From Spiribacter salilacus (GTDB lineage: Bacteria > Pseudomonadota > Gammaproteobacteria > Nitrococcales > Nitrococcaceae), in contig NZ_WJPP01000002.1 in the NCBI RefSeq assembly GCF_009649225.1, positions 434,001 through 498,000 of the forward strand: a stretch of DNA of 64,000 nt. Reading direction: 5' to 3'. The notes under the pieces are model-generated. The model ran no database searches. It saw only the letters and a list, made by a program, of their open reading frames with translations, and was not told where the DNA came from. Positions 1 through 13,597 of the stretch are shown here, in pieces. How positions within the stretch are numbered: position 1 is the first letter of the stretch; each line of letters begins with the position of its first letter. The translations under genes were made by a program, and so were the position numbers.

Positions 1-3591
<3,591 letters not shown>

Positions 3592-3592
3592 T

Positions 3593-4411
3593 ATGGACCA
3601 CTATGCGGTTTTTGGTCATCCCGTAGGGCACTCTTTATCGCCCCGCATTCATCGGCTGTTTGCTGAGCAAACCGCGCAGCAAATGGAATATGTGGCTCAA
3701 GAGCCACCCCTTGATGGGTTTGCCAAGGCGCTAGCCGCGTTTCGTGAACAAGGCGGCTGCGGGCTAAACGTAACCCTGCCTTTTAAAGAAGAGGCTTGGC
3801 GCCTTGCTGACCACCGCAGTGAGCGCGCCGAGAGAGCCGGTGCGGTCAACACCCTCATCTGCACCGATACGCTGTATGGCGATAACACCGATGGTGAGGG
3901 CCTGCTGAATGATCTACGTAATCACTTAGGTGTTGGCATTGCTGGCAAACGCATTTTAATGCTGGGTGCTGGTGGCGCCGCCCGCGGCGTACTTGGGCCG
4001 CTACTTGATGAGCAACCCGCCATGCTAATCATTGCCAACCGCACCGCGGATAAGGCACAACAACTTGCTGCCGATTTTGCAACAGATGGTGCGGTAGAGG
4101 GCATTGGGCTCGATGCCCTGGATGGAGAGCGCTTTGAGGTGGTTATTAACGCAACCTCTAGCGGCATTAATGGCCCTTTACCTAAATTACCCGAAAGCAT
4201 TGTTGCAGAGGGTGCAACGGCTTACGACCTGATGTACTCCCCCGAGCCCACGCCCTTTTTACGCTGGGCCAAAGAGGCCGGTGCATTTCGGTTAAGCGAT
4301 GGCTTGGGCATGCTCGTTGAGCAGGCAGCTGCGTCTTTTGAACTATGGCGCTCTATCCGCCCGACCACCGAGCCAGTGATCGAAGCGCTGCGGCATGACA
4401 TGCGCCCCTAA
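3593..4411 (+). CDS. aroE: Shikimate dehydrogenase (NADP+)
   Basis: AroE reduces 3-dehydroshikimate to shikimate with NADPH in aromatic amino acid synthesis. The 272-residue length is that of E. coli AroE. The substrate pocket shows FGHPVGHSLSP (7-17), catalytic Lys65 in NVTLPFKEE and Asp100 in GDNTDG. The nucleotide loop is GAGGAARGV. The ATG lies one base after the hemB stop, so the two are coupled. Its 3' end overlaps the convergent carbonic-anhydrase-like gene by four bases, and no terminator hairpin is visible there. Confidence 0.97.
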   Translation: MDHYAVFGHPVGHSLSPRIHRLFAEQTAQQMEYVAQEPPLDGFAKALAAFREQGGCGLNVTLPFKEEAWRLADHRSERAERAGAVNTLICTDTLYGDNTDGEGLLNDLRNHLGVGIAGKRILMLGAGGAARGVLGPLLDEQPAMLIIANRTADKAQQLAADFATDGAVEGIGLDALDGERFEVVINATSSGINGPLPKLPESIVAEGATAYDLMYSPEPTPFLRWAKEAGAFRLSDGLGMLVEQAAASFELWRSIRPTTEPVIEALRHDMRP

Positions 4412-4932
4412 TTGGCGCGATGTCTTGCCATTACGCGGGTGTAATGCATAGCGGAGTATTGCAGCTGCTCACGCTCAGTAGCCGTTAGCTCGCGCACGGC
4501 TCGGGCAGGGCTGCCTAAGTAAAGATAGCCACTTTCCAGCCTTCGCCCCATGGGCACTAATGCATGCGCGCCAATAATGACCTCATCTTCAACCACCGCT
4601 TCATCTAAAACCGTAGCCCCCATTCCCACCAGCACACGGCTGCCAACTGAGCAGGCATGAATAGTGGCACGATGCCCAACCGTGACCTCTTCTCCAACAA
4701 TGGCAGGATGCCCGGCCTGATACGGCCCTTTATGGGCAACATGCACAATGGCACCATCCTGAATGTTGGTCCTTGCCCCGATCTCGATGCGGTGCACATC
4801 ACCCCTTAAAACAGCTGTTGGCCAGACTGAAACAGACTCGCCTAGAGTGACATCGCCAATCACCACAGCAGAAGGATGCACCCATGCCGACTCAGGGATA
4901 ATCGGCCAATGGCCCTCAAAACTCTCGATCAA
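4408..4932 (-). CDS. Gamma-carbonic anhydrase-like hexapeptide-repeat protein (YrdA family)
   Basis: A 174-residue left-handed beta-helix protein of the YrdA/CaiE/gamma-carbonic anhydrase type. Hexapeptide repeats run through most of the chain (for example VVIGDVTLGE and AIVGEEVTVGH). The three zinc-ligand histidines of the family are present at His64, His87 and His92 (DGAIVHVAH, TVGHRATIH). Hydratase activity is possible but unproven for most YrdA proteins. The gene follows gor by 10 bases on the same strand, so it is likely the second gene of a gor operon. Its stop overlaps the convergent aroE stop by four bases. Confidence 0.9.
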   Translation of the reverse strand: MIESFEGHWPIIPESAWVHPSAVVIGDVTLGESVSVWPTAVLRGDVHRIEIGARTNIQDGAIVHVAHKGPYQAGHPAIVGEEVTVGHRATIHACSVGSRVLVGMGATVLDEAVVEDEVIIGAHALVPMGRRLESGYLYLGSPARAVRELTATEREQLQYSAMHYTRVMARHRAN

Positions 4933-4942
4933 TGCACTGCCC

Positions 4943-6310
4943 TCATGTCATGGTGACCAGTTCTTCGGCGCTCGTGGGGTGAATTGCCACGGTGTCGTCG
5001 AAATCTTGTTTGGTTGCGCCCATTTTTAGCGCAACGGCAAAGCCCTGCAGCATTTCGTCACTGGCCACGCCAAATAAGTGGATTCCAATCACCTGCTCCT
5101 TTTCGCCCAGGCAAACGAGCTTCATCACGCTTGGCTGCTTGGCTTCGGGCGCTGATAGGGCATAGTCCATTGCGGTAAATCGCGTTTGATAGACCTTAAC
5201 GGCCTGATCACCGTGCTCCGCCCGCGCCTGCGCCTCGGTCAGGCCCACGGTACCAATTGGCGGATGGGTAAAGACCACGGTCGGAATATCGCGATAATCC
5301 AATCGCCGCTCGGGCTGCCCACCCCACAGTCGATCCGCTAAACGGCGCCCCGCCGCAATGGCCACTGGCGTGAGCGGATAAGGGGTGTCAGTTACATCGC
5401 CCAGCGCAAAAATATGCGGCTGATTGGTTGTCTGCCAGTCATCCACCGGCACGGTGCCCTGCTCACTAAGATCAACACCCGCCGCCTCCAAACCGAGCTC
5501 GTCGGTATTGGGCAAACGGCCAATTGCCCAAATGACCTGATCTAACTGCTCTAAGCGCCGGCCATCTTCGGCATGCAGCGTATACCCGCCCCAATCTGCC
5601 TCAAGACCCACTGGAGTAAAGTGATTAACCAATGTTGGGCCATGTGCGGCAATCGATTCTACGTAAGCAGTTTGAATGGCTTCATCAAACTCACGCAATG
5701 GCCGTTCTCGGCGCACCACCAACTGCACATCACTACCAAGCTGCTGCAGCACACCGGCTAGCTCAACGGCAATGTAGCCCGCCCCTACCACGGCCACTTT
5801 TTGCGGCTGATCCTGCAGGGCAAAGAAACCATCAGAATCAATACCCAAATCACCCCCAGGAATGCCGGGGCGCCCCGGCACACCGCCCGTGGCAATCACA
5901 AACCGCTTGGCCTGATAGCGCACGCCTTCCACCTCGATGGTGTGTGGGTCAACAAAACGCGCATAACCCTGAATAACATCAACACCCGATTTACCCAGGT
6001 TGCGATCATAAATACCGTTAAGCCGCTCAATATAGGCCTCGCGCGAGGCCACTAATGCAGCCCAATCTAGCCGGGGTGCGACGCCGCTGAAACCATAATC
6101 ACTCGCACGCGCCATCACTTCGGTGGCGTGCGCGGCCTGCCACATGACCTTTTTGGGAACGCAGCCCACATTGACACAGGTGCCCCCAAGCCGGCTTGAC
6201 TCAACAACCGCGCATTTTGCGCCATAGGCTGCTGCCCGCCTTGCCGTGGCAATGCCCCCGCTGCCGCCGCCGATGCAAATCAAATCATAAGGCTGGCTCT
6301 GCCCGGTCAT
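4943..6310 (-). CDS. gor: Glutathione-disulfide reductase
   Basis: Gor reduces oxidised glutathione with NADPH, keeping the cytosolic thiol pool reduced. The 455-residue protein has the FAD motif GGGSGG (14-19), the redox disulfide Cys45/Cys50 in [13 protein letters not shown], the NAD(P) fold [15 protein letters not shown], and the C-terminal dimer base His444 with Glu449 in AIHPTSAEE. That tail and the CVNVGC box favour glutathione reductase over dihydrolipoamide dehydrogenase. The ATG follows an AGGAG site. It is divergent from prlC across a 77-base gap that must hold promoters for both. Confidence 0.95.
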   Translation of the reverse strand: MTGQSQPYDLICIGGGSGGIATARRAAAYGAKCAVVESSRLGGTCVNVGCVPKKVMWQAAHATEVMARASDYGFSGVAPRLDWAALVASREAYIERLNGIYDRNLGKSGVDVIQGYARFVDPHTIEVEGVRYQAKRFVIATGGVPGRPGIPGGDLGIDSDGFFALQDQPQKVAVVGAGYIAVELAGVLQQLGSDVQLVVRRERPLREFDEAIQTAYVESIAAHGPTLVNHFTPVGLEADWGGYTLHAEDGRRLEQLDQVIWAIGRLPNTDELGLEAAGVDLSEQGTVPVDDWQTTNQPHIFALGDVTDTPYPLTPVAIAAGRRLADRLWGGQPERRLDYRDIPTVVFTHPPIGTVGLTEAQARAEHGDQAVKVYQTRFTAMDYALSAPEAKQPSVMKLVCLGEKEQVIGIHLFGVASDEMLQGFAVALKMGATKQDFDDTVAIHPTSAEELVTMT

Positions 6311-6387
6311 ATTGAACTCCTGCTACTGTTTGGTTTCCACTACAGGTATTCTCCCAGACCCATGCTGCAAAGACGAGCCAAACCAAT

Positions 6388-8433
6388 ATGACCAATCCGC
6401 TACTTCAGCCCAACCAGTTACCGCAATTCACTGCAATCGAGCCTGCCCATGTTAAACCGGCGATTGAGGAGATATTGGCGCAAAATCGCGCCACCATCGC
6501 CGAGCTGACCAACTTGCAGGGCACGCCAACTTGGCACACCTTGGTTGCACCGCTTGAGGTAATCGAAGATCGGCTTGAAAAAGCGTGGTCGCCCGTTTCT
6601 CATTTAAACGGCGTTATGAATTCAGAGGCCTTGCGAGAAGCCTATAATGCTTGCCTGCCTGCACTATCGGCATATCACACCGAAATGGGCCAAAACGCCA
6701 AGCTCTATTCGGCATTTCGTGAATTACGCAATAGCGATGGCTACGCAGCGCTTAACCAAGCTCAAAAGCAAACCATCGATAATGCCTTGCGCGATTTTCA
6801 ACTCGCTGGCGTGGCATTAGAAAACGATGCCAAAAAGCGCTACGCCGAAATTGCCGCACGGCTTGCCAAGCTTGCCTCGAGCTTTCAGGAGAACCTGCTA
6901 GATGCCACTGACGCCTGGCATCAAGACACCGAAGATGCCAATTTTCTGGCGGGGATTCCTGAAACCGCGTTAGGCGTGATGCAACAAAATGCCGAACAGG
7001 CCGAGGTTAAAGGCTGGCGTATCAGTCTAGACATGCCGGTTGTGCAAGCGGTACTGGCGCATGCCCATAATCGTGCATTGCGGCAAACGGTCTATACCGC
7101 GTTTTCGACTCGCGCCTCAGATGTTGGCCCCAATGCCGGGCAGTGGGATAACCACCCCGTCATGACTGAAATTCTCGATTTGCGGCAAGAACAAGCCGAG
7201 CTGTTGGGTTTTTCAAACTACGCAGAACTTTCTTTGGCTCCCAAAATGGCCGATTCCGCCGCTCAGGTCATTACGTTTTTAGAGGATTTGGCAACGCGCG
7301 CATTGCCGATTGCCCAACAGGAATACGCCGAGCTAGTTGAGTTTGCGCGTGAACGTGATGGGCTTGAAACCCTAGAAGCATGGGACGTGGGGTACTACAG
7401 CGAGCGCCTGCGCGAAACACGCTTTGCCCTATCGCCCGAAGATTTGCGCCCGTATTTTCAGGCCGATCGGGTGATGAGCGGTATGTTTGAGGTGGTTAAA
7501 CGCCTGTTTGGCATTCACATCACGCCCCGCAGCGATGTTGAAACCTGGCATGCCGATGTGCGCTTTTACGAAATCCACGACGAGCAGGGTGAATTGCGCG
7601 GGCAGTTTTATACCGATTTATATGCCCGCTCTCATAAACGCGGTGGTGCATGGATGGCCACTTGTCAGTCACGCATGCGCATGGGCAACCAAGTGCAAAC
7701 ACCCGTGGCCTTTCTCACCTGTAACTTCACCCCGCCTGTGGCCGGCAAACCTGCGTTAATCACGCATGACGAGGTGCTGACCTTATTCCATGAGTTTGGC
7801 CATGGGTTGCATCACATGCTGACACGGATTGACGCAGCCAGCGTTGCCGGCATTAACGGTGTTGCTTGGGATGCCGTTGAACTGCCCAGTCAATTTCTTG
7901 AGAACTGGTGCTGGGAGCGTGAAGCGCTTGATCTATTTGCCCGCCATCATGAAACGGATGCGCCTATTCCTGAGACGCTATTTCAGCGCATGACGGCGGC
8001 ACGGCATTTTCATGCTGCCATGCAGATGGTTCGGCAAATCGAATTCTCGTTATTTGATTTACGCTTACATGCCGAGCATGACCGTACGGTTGGTGAGCAA
8101 ATTTACCCGCTACTAGAACAGGTTCGTGATCAAGTGGCCGTGGTACGCCCACCCGCGTTTAACCGTTTCCCCAATAGCTTTGCGCATATTTTTGCCGGCG
8201 GTTATGCAGCCGGATATTACAGCTACAAGTGGGCAGAGGTGCTTTCCGCTGATGCATTTGCCCGCTTTAGTGAAGAAGGCATCTTTAACCCGGTAACGGG
8301 TCGATCCTTTTTGGAGCATATTTTAGAAAAAGGCGGCTCAGAGGATGCAGCAAAGCTGTTTTATGAGTTCCGCGGTCGTGAGCCGAGCATTGAGCCACTG
8401 CTGGCATCCAGCGGTTTGGTGCCCAGCCATTAA
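6388..8433 (+). CDS. prlC: Oligopeptidase A (M3 metallopeptidase)
   Basis: PrlC is a cytosolic zinc peptidase that degrades short peptides, including cleaved signal peptides. The 681-residue length equals E. coli PrlC (680). The M3 zinc motif HEFGH is at residues 468-472, with the third ligand Glu498 in the downstream VELPSQ segment. There is no signal peptide. The stop and the next gene's start share one base (TAATG), so the flavoprotein gene behind it is translationally coupled. Confidence 0.97.
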   Translation: MTNPLLQPNQLPQFTAIEPAHVKPAIEEILAQNRATIAELTNLQGTPTWHTLVAPLEVIEDRLEKAWSPVSHLNGVMNSEALREAYNACLPALSAYHTEMGQNAKLYSAFRELRNSDGYAALNQAQKQTIDNALRDFQLAGVALENDAKKRYAEIAARLAKLASSFQENLLDATDAWHQDTEDANFLAGIPETALGVMQQNAEQAEVKGWRISLDMPVVQAVLAHAHNRALRQTVYTAFSTRASDVGPNAGQWDNHPVMTEILDLRQEQAELLGFSNYAELSLAPKMADSAAQVITFLEDLATRALPIAQQEYAELVEFARERDGLETLEAWDVGYYSERLRETRFALSPEDLRPYFQADRVMSGMFEVVKRLFGIHITPRSDVETWHADVRFYEIHDEQGELRGQFYTDLYARSHKRGGAWMATCQSRMRMGNQVQTPVAFLTCNFTPPVAGKPALITHDEVLTLFHEFGHGLHHMLTRIDAASVAGINGVAWDAVELPSQFLENWCWEREALDLFARHHETDAPIPETLFQRMTAARHFHAAMQMVRQIEFSLFDLRLHAEHDRTVGEQIYPLLEQVRDQVAVVRPPAFNRFPNSFAHIFAGGYAAGYYSYKWAEVLSADAFARFSEEGIFNPVTGRSFLEHILEKGGSEDAAKLFYEFRGREPSIEPLLASSGLVPSH

Positions 8434-9536
8434 TGCCAAATCATTTGGTTCTGATTGGAGGTGGGCATAGTCATGTCGAGGTACTTCGTCAGTTTGCGTT
8501 AAAGCCGCTGCCAGATACGCGCCTGACGCTGATTTGCCAAACTGCCCACACGCCCTACTCCGGCATGTTGCCGGGGTATGTGGCGGGGCATTATCGTTAT
8601 GAACAGGTGCATATCGACCTTCGCCCACTCGCCAAAGCCGCCGGCGCCGAGTTTTATGAAACCGCCGCCAATGGTATTGACCGGGCAAAGCAAGCGGTAC
8701 ATACCGAGCAGCACCCGCCGCTGCACTACGATCAGCTATCGATCAATATCGGCTCTACCCCCAATTTAGCGGATGCCAGCGGTGCGAGGGAGCATGCCAT
8801 TGCCGTTAAGCCCATTCGCGATTTTAATCAGCGCTGGCTGAATTTGCTTGAACGCATAAAGGCAGCCCCAGCGCCTATGCATATTGCGGTGGTGGGTGGC
8901 GGTGCCGGGGGTATCGAGCTTTTGCTTGCCATGCAGTATCGCCTAGCACCCTATCAGCCCCGCTTTAGCTTATGGACACGCGGCGCAAAAATCCTGCCCA
9001 CTCATAACACCGCCGTGCAAAAAAAGTTTATGCAAGTACTTCAAGCCCGTGGGGTTGAGGTGCATTGCCAAGCACCCGTTAGCGCGGTTAACTCAAGCGG
9101 ACTGATCACTGCTGATACTCAACATCACACTGCCGATGAGGTGATTTGGGTGACTCGTGCCAGTGGTGCCGACTGGCTTAAACAAACCGGCCTTGCCCTT
9201 GACCAAAACGGCTTTATTGAGGTGGCTGACACCTTACAAACGCGCACCGACCCAAGCATTTTTGCAGCCGGTGATGTGGCCAGCATGCTCAATTACCCCC
9301 TTGAAAAATCAGGTGTTGTAGCGGTTAGGCAAGCCCCGATTCTTGCTCATAACTTGCGCAGCGCTCTTAATGGACAGCCATTGAAGCCCTATCGGCCGCA
9401 GCGGCACTGGCTTGCGCTGATTAGCACCGGTGATCCGTATGCCGTGGCCTCGCGCGGGCCGTTCACCGCCAGCGGCCGCTGGCTTTGGCACTATAAAGAT
9501 TGGATCGATCGGCGCTTCATGCGACGTTACAATTAA
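8433..9536 (+). CDS. FAD-dependent pyridine nucleotide-disulfide oxidoreductase, SelD-associated type, standalone
   Basis: A 367-residue flavoprotein related to type II NADH dehydrogenases. The N-terminus LVLIGGGHSHVEVLR (5-19) is the FAD fold with the GGGHSHV variant I associate with the oxidoreductase domain fused in front of selenide, water dikinase (SelD) in many bacteria. YSGMLPGYVAGHY follows soon after. A second fold, IAVVGGGAGGIELL, should bind NAD(P)H, and FAAGDVA is the C-terminal FAD motif. No SelD domain follows; the chain stops and xthA begins 34 bases on. The substrate is unknown. It is coupled to prlC by a TAATG overlap. Confidence 0.8.
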   Translation: MPNHLVLIGGGHSHVEVLRQFALKPLPDTRLTLICQTAHTPYSGMLPGYVAGHYRYEQVHIDLRPLAKAAGAEFYETAANGIDRAKQAVHTEQHPPLHYDQLSINIGSTPNLADASGAREHAIAVKPIRDFNQRWLNLLERIKAAPAPMHIAVVGGGAGGIELLLAMQYRLAPYQPRFSLWTRGAKILPTHNTAVQKKFMQVLQARGVEVHCQAPVSAVNSSGLITADTQHHTADEVIWVTRASGADWLKQTGLALDQNGFIEVADTLQTRTDPSIFAAGDVASMLNYPLEKSGVVAVRQAPILAHNLRSALNGQPLKPYRPQRHWLALISTGDPYAVASRGPFTASGRWLWHYKDWIDRRFMRRYN

Positions 9537-9570
9537 CGACTTGCCCCTTTTATAACCGCAGGATGAACCC

Positions 9571-10344
9571 ATGAAGCTTGCCTCTTGGAACGTGAACTCA
9601 CTTAACGTACGGCTGCCACATGTACTGCAGTGGCTTGAGTCTGCTCAGCCGGATGTTCTCGGCCTGCAAGAAACCAAGCTAACCGATGAGAAATTTCCGG
9701 TCGATGCACTGGCAGAGGCGGGGTACCAAGTCGTCTTTAGCGGGCAGAAAACTTATAACGGGGTTGCCGTACTCGCGCGTGCGCCAATCAGTGATGTCAT
9801 CACTGATATTCCCGGTTTTGAAGACCCACAACGCCGCGTGCTGGCCGTTACCGTTAATGGCTGTCGCTTTATTAATTTGTATGTCCCCAATGGCAAAGCC
9901 GTTGGCACAGATAAATATCTTTATAAACTCGAGTGGCTGTCCGCTTTAGAGCGCTGGCTTGCAGAAGAGCTCAAAGAGCACAAACAAGTGGCCGTGGTGG
10001 GTGATTTTAATATCGCACCAGCCGATGCCGATGTGCATGACCCAGCCGAATGGCAAGATCAAATTCTTTGCTCTGTGCCTGAACGAGAAGCCTTTGCACG
10101 CCTGCTTGCACTTGGGCTAACCGATAGTTTCCGCCAGTTTGACCACCCGGCGGGCACTTTTTCGTGGTGGGACTATCGAATGAATAACTTTCGACGTAAC
10201 CGCGGTTTGCGGATTGATTTGGTGCTAACCAGTGCTGAGCTCACCCAGCGCTTGGTCAGTAGCACCATCGATCGCGAGCCGCGCACTTGGGAGCGGCCAT
10301 CGGACCATGCACCGGCGGTTGCTGACATTACTGACCAGGGCTAG
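9571..10344 (+). CDS. xthA: Exodeoxyribonuclease III / AP endonuclease
   Basis: XthA cuts DNA 5' to abasic sites and is a 3'-5' exonuclease and 3' phosphatase in base-excision repair. The 257-residue protein has the EEP-family motifs: WNVNSL (6-11), metal-binding Glu34 in LQETKL, the GDFNIAP loop, and the catalytic Asp245-His246 pair in SDHAP. The ATG follows AGGATG. It lies 34 bases after the flavoprotein gene and 6 bases before ubiD, on the same strand. Confidence 0.95.
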   Translation: MKLASWNVNSLNVRLPHVLQWLESAQPDVLGLQETKLTDEKFPVDALAEAGYQVVFSGQKTYNGVAVLARAPISDVITDIPGFEDPQRRVLAVTVNGCRFINLYVPNGKAVGTDKYLYKLEWLSALERWLAEELKEHKQVAVVGDFNIAPADADVHDPAEWQDQILCSVPEREAFARLLALGLTDSFRQFDHPAGTFSWWDYRMNNFRRNRGLRIDLVLTSAELTQRLVSSTIDREPRTWERPSDHAPAVADITDQG

Positions 10345-10350
10345 GGCGCT

Positions 10351-11826
10351 ATGCAATACAAAGATTTGCGGGATTTTATTAACCAACTCGAAGCCCGCGG
10401 TCAGCTTAAACGCATTAAAGCGGCGGTTGACCCCAACCTCGAGATGACCGAAATCTGCGACCGGGTGCTGCGTGCTGGCGGGCCTGCCTTGCTGTTTGAA
10501 AACCCGGTGGGGCATTCCGTACCCGTGCTGGGCAATCTCTTTGGCACGCCTCAGCGCGTGGCACTGGGCATGGGCGCCGAATCAGTCAGTGCATTGCGTG
10601 AAATCGGCGAGCTGCTGGCCTTTTTAAAATCACCCGAACCGCCCAAAGGGATGCGTGATGCTTGGCAAAATCTACCTATCTTTCGCAAGGTGCTGGATAT
10701 GGCACCCAAGGTCAGGCGCAGCGCCGCTTGCCAAGATGTGGTGTTAGAGGGTGATCAGGTTGATCTTGGCAATCTACCCATCCAAACCTGCTGGCCAGGC
10801 GATGCGGGGCCACTCATTACCTGGGCGTTGGTGATTACCCGCGGCCCACATCAAAAGCGCCAAAACCTCGGCATTTATCGGCAGCAGGTCATTGGGCGTA
10901 ATCGTGTAATTATGCGCTGGCTGTCGCATCGCGGTGGTGCTCTGGATTTTCGCGACTGGCAAAAAGCCCATCCGGGCGAACCTTTCCCCATTGCCGTTGC
11001 CCTTGGTGCTGATCCGGCCACACTCCTAGGCGCCGTCACACCAGTGCCAGATACATTATCGGAATATGCCTTTGCTGGCTTACTGCGCGGCAGTCGTACC
11101 GAGTTAGTGGGCTGTATTGGCTCTGATCTGCAAGTGCCCGCGTCTGCCGAAATTGTTTTAGAAGGCCATATTTACCCAGATGACATGGCGCCAGAAGGTC
11201 CATTTGGCGATCACACCGGTTACTACAACGAGGTTGATGAGTTTCCGGTCTTTACGGTTGAGCGCATCACTCAGCGCAAAGATCCGATTTATCACAGCAC
11301 CTACACCGGCCGCCCACCCGATGAACCGGCTGTGCTGGGCGTTGCGCTCAATGAAGTTTTCGTGCCCATCCTGCAAAAGCAGTTTCCTGAAATTGTCGAT
11401 TTTTACCTGCCGCCCGAAGGTTGTAGTTATCGCATGGCCGTTATCTCTATGCGCAAGCAATACCCGGGGCATGCCAAACGCGTCATGATGGGTGCCTGGT
11501 CGTTTTTACGGCAGTTCATGTATACCAAGTTCATTATTGTGGTAGACGAAGATGTGAATGCGCGCAGCTGGGAGGATGTGATTTGGGCGATGACCACCCG
11601 AATGGATCCTGCCCGCGATACCGTTATGGTAGAAAATACGCCCATCGATTATCTCGACTTTGCCTCGCCCGTCTCTGGCTTAGGCTCAAAAATTGGGTTT
11701 GATGCCACCAATAAATGGCCCGGAGAAACCACGCGCGAATGGGGTAACCCGATTGTGATGGATGAAACAACCAAAGCCCGAGTGGATGCCTTATGGCCAG
11801 AGCTTGGCTTGGATGGAGAAGATTAA
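10351..11826 (+). CDS. ubiD: 4-hydroxy-3-polyprenylbenzoate decarboxylase
   Basis: UbiD decarboxylates 3-polyprenyl-4-hydroxybenzoate in ubiquinone synthesis, using prenylated FMN made by UbiX (ubiX is not in this window). The 491-residue length matches E. coli UbiD (497). Family signatures include [29 protein letters not shown] and the C-terminal [13 protein letters not shown]. The start codon follows xthA by six bases. The stop overlaps the next start in TAATG. The same ubiD / ferredoxin-flavin reductase neighbourhood occurs in Pseudomonas. Confidence 0.96.
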   Translation: MQYKDLRDFINQLEARGQLKRIKAAVDPNLEMTEICDRVLRAGGPALLFENPVGHSVPVLGNLFGTPQRVALGMGAESVSALREIGELLAFLKSPEPPKGMRDAWQNLPIFRKVLDMAPKVRRSAACQDVVLEGDQVDLGNLPIQTCWPGDAGPLITWALVITRGPHQKRQNLGIYRQQVIGRNRVIMRWLSHRGGALDFRDWQKAHPGEPFPIAVALGADPATLLGAVTPVPDTLSEYAFAGLLRGSRTELVGCIGSDLQVPASAEIVLEGHIYPDDMAPEGPFGDHTGYYNEVDEFPVFTVERITQRKDPIYHSTYTGRPPDEPAVLGVALNEVFVPILQKQFPEIVDFYLPPEGCSYRMAVISMRKQYPGHAKRVMMGAWSFLRQFMYTKFIIVVDEDVNARSWEDVIWAMTTRMDPARDTVMVENTPIDYLDFASPVSGLGSKIGFDATNKWPGETTREWGNPIVMDETTKARVDALWPELGLDGED

Positions 11827-12842
11827 TGACCTTTAACGTGAGCATTGATGGCACGGACTACCAATTTGCCGTAGAGCCCGAAGAATCTGTGATTGACGCG
11901 GCAATGCGCGCCGGTTTAATGCTGCCTTACAGCTGCCGTAACGGCACATGCGGCAGTTGTATGGGCCGCGTTGTTGAGGGGCAAATTCAATATCTTAACG
12001 GCTTACCGCCGGCCATTGATAGCGAGCAAGATAGGGCCGGCATGGCGCTTTTCTGCCAAGCCAGGCCCGCGAGTGATTTAGTCATTGCGGTTAATGAAGT
12101 CCAAGAGGCTGGCGAAATCCGGCCCCAGCGCCTACCCGCTCGCGTTGAGCAAATTCAAACCTGCGCCCCTGATGTACGCCGGCTCTTTTTACGCCTGCCC
12201 GCTGCAAAGACGATGCCGTTTTTGGCAGGCCAGTATGTTGATATTTTACTGCGCGATGGGCAGCGCCGTAGCTATTCTCTAGCAAACGCTCCGCATGCTA
12301 GTGAATTGCTGGAATTACACATTCGTCACCTGCCCGGCGGCGTATTCTCAGAGCAGGTGTTTACCACGCTTAAACAAGGCGCATTGCTTCGATTTGAAGG
12401 GCCCTTGGGCAACTTCCACCTAAGAGAACAAAGCGACCGCCCCATGCTGTTTATTGCGGGCGGCACCGGATTTGGGCCCATAAAGGGGATCATTGAACAT
12501 GCCCTACATATCGGCTGCACACAGCCCATGCACGTTTACTGGGGCGCACGCGATGTGCCTGATCTCTACCTAACTGATCTGCCCACCCAATGGGCTCAAA
12601 CGCAGGCGCATATCGATTACACCCCGGTTTTATCTGAGCCTAGTCCAAATAATAACTGGTCAGGTGCGGTTGGGTTTGTTCACGAGCAGGTTTTAAACGA
12701 TTATCCGGATATGCAAGCCTACGACGTGTACATGGCAGGGCCCCCTCCTATGATTAATGCGGCCAAAGCCGGATTTACTCAAGCGGGACTGCCGCCGGAG
12801 CGGCTCTTTTATGACTCTTTTGAAGCGGGCGGTGCAGCATGA
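11826..12842 (+). CDS. Ferredoxin-linked NAD(P)H-flavin reductase (CDP-6-deoxy-glucoseen reductase-like)
   Basis: A 338-residue electron-transfer protein with three parts. The first is a plant-type 2Fe-2S domain (1-90) with ligands Cys37, Cys42, Cys45 and Cys77. The second is an FAD domain (about 105-200) carrying RRSYSLANAP. The third is an NAD(P)H domain (about 210-338) with GGTGFGP and the C-terminal FYDSFEAG. The order matches the AscD/RfbI reductase family and phenol-hydroxylase reductases. Next to ubiD it may deliver electrons to a ubiquinone or flavin step, but this is only inferred from synteny. I chose the ATG in the TAATG overlap with ubiD; an earlier start at 11793 adds 11 residues that run into ubiD. 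Confidence 0.88.
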   Translation: MTFNVSIDGTDYQFAVEPEESVIDAAMRAGLMLPYSCRNGTCGSCMGRVVEGQIQYLNGLPPAIDSEQDRAGMALFCQARPASDLVIAVNEVQEAGEIRPQRLPARVEQIQTCAPDVRRLFLRLPAAKTMPFLAGQYVDILLRDGQRRSYSLANAPHASELLELHIRHLPGGVFSEQVFTTLKQGALLRFEGPLGNFHLREQSDRPMLFIAGGTGFGPIKGIIEHALHIGCTQPMHVYWGARDVPDLYLTDLPTQWAQTQAHIDYTPVLSEPSPNNNWSGAVGFVHEQVLNDYPDMQAYDVYMAGPPPMINAAKAGFTQAGLPPERLFYDSFEAGGAA

Positions 12843-13597
12843 TGGAGATACGCTTCAATCGCTTTATTAAACTAGGCGTTATGCTGCTGGTAGCCAGTTT
12901 ATTGATTGGCTGTGCCAGTACCAATGGCCCAGAACAGGTTAATGACCCACTAGAGAGCGTTAACCGCGGCGTATTCACATTTAACGAACAAGTCGACATC
13001 TACGCAGTCGGCCCCCTGTCGCGCGGCTGGGTGGCGATAACAACAGACGGTATGCGTACCGGGGTAACCAATTTCTACCGCAACCTAGCGGCTCCAGGCC
13101 ATGCGCTCAATGCGGCCTTACAAGGAAAATGGGGGCAAGCCGGCGAGGTATCGGGGCGGTTTGTGGTAAACAGCACCATCGGCCTGCTGGGGCTGTTTGA
13201 TCCCGCCGCCTCAATGGGCCTAAACACCGATCGTGAAGATTTTGGCCAAACCTTGGGCGTGTGGGGTGTTGAGCAAGGGCCCTATCTTGTATTGCCACTT
13301 TTAGGGTCTTCAAGCACCCGTGATGTTGCCCGCTACCCTGTAGATTGGTACACCGATGCTTTGGTGTGGTTAGCACTGGATAGCGCAACGCTTGGTGCCT
13401 TTACCGCCCTTTATGTGATTAATACACGCGCGCGGTTTGAGCAGCAGGTACAAATGCAGCGTGATGCGCCCGACCCGTATGCGTTTTCTCGCTCTGCCTA
13501 CCTGCAGCGCCGACAAAGCCTAGTTTACGATGGCAACCCACCGCTGGACGAAGACCCCTACAGCGATTTTTTTGATGAGTTAGAAGGCGATAACTAG
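12839..13597 (+). CDS. mlaA: Outer-membrane lipid asymmetry lipoprotein MlaA (VacJ)
   Basis: MlaA sits in the outer membrane and removes phospholipids from its outer leaflet, passing them to the periplasmic MlaC shuttle. The 252-residue protein starts with a signal peptide ending in the lipobox LIGC, so Cys25 is the lipidated residue. Ala at +2 suits outer-membrane sorting. NDPLESVNRGVFTFNE, YRNLAAPGHALNAALQG and FGQTLGVWGVEQGPYLVLP are hallmark segments. The gene overlaps the end of the flavin reductase by four bases. The other Mla genes are not in this window. The 3' end overlaps the convergent HNH gene by four bases. Confidence 0.95.
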   Translation: MMEIRFNRFIKLGVMLLVASLLIGCASTNGPEQVNDPLESVNRGVFTFNEQVDIYAVGPLSRGWVAITTDGMRTGVTNFYRNLAAPGHALNAALQGKWGQAGEVSGRFVVNSTIGLLGLFDPAASMGLNTDREDFGQTLGVWGVEQGPYLVLPLLGSSSTRDVARYPVDWYTDALVWLALDSATLGAFTALYVINTRARFEQQVQMQRDAPDPYAFSRSAYLQRRQSLVYDGNPPLDEDPYSDFFDELEGDN

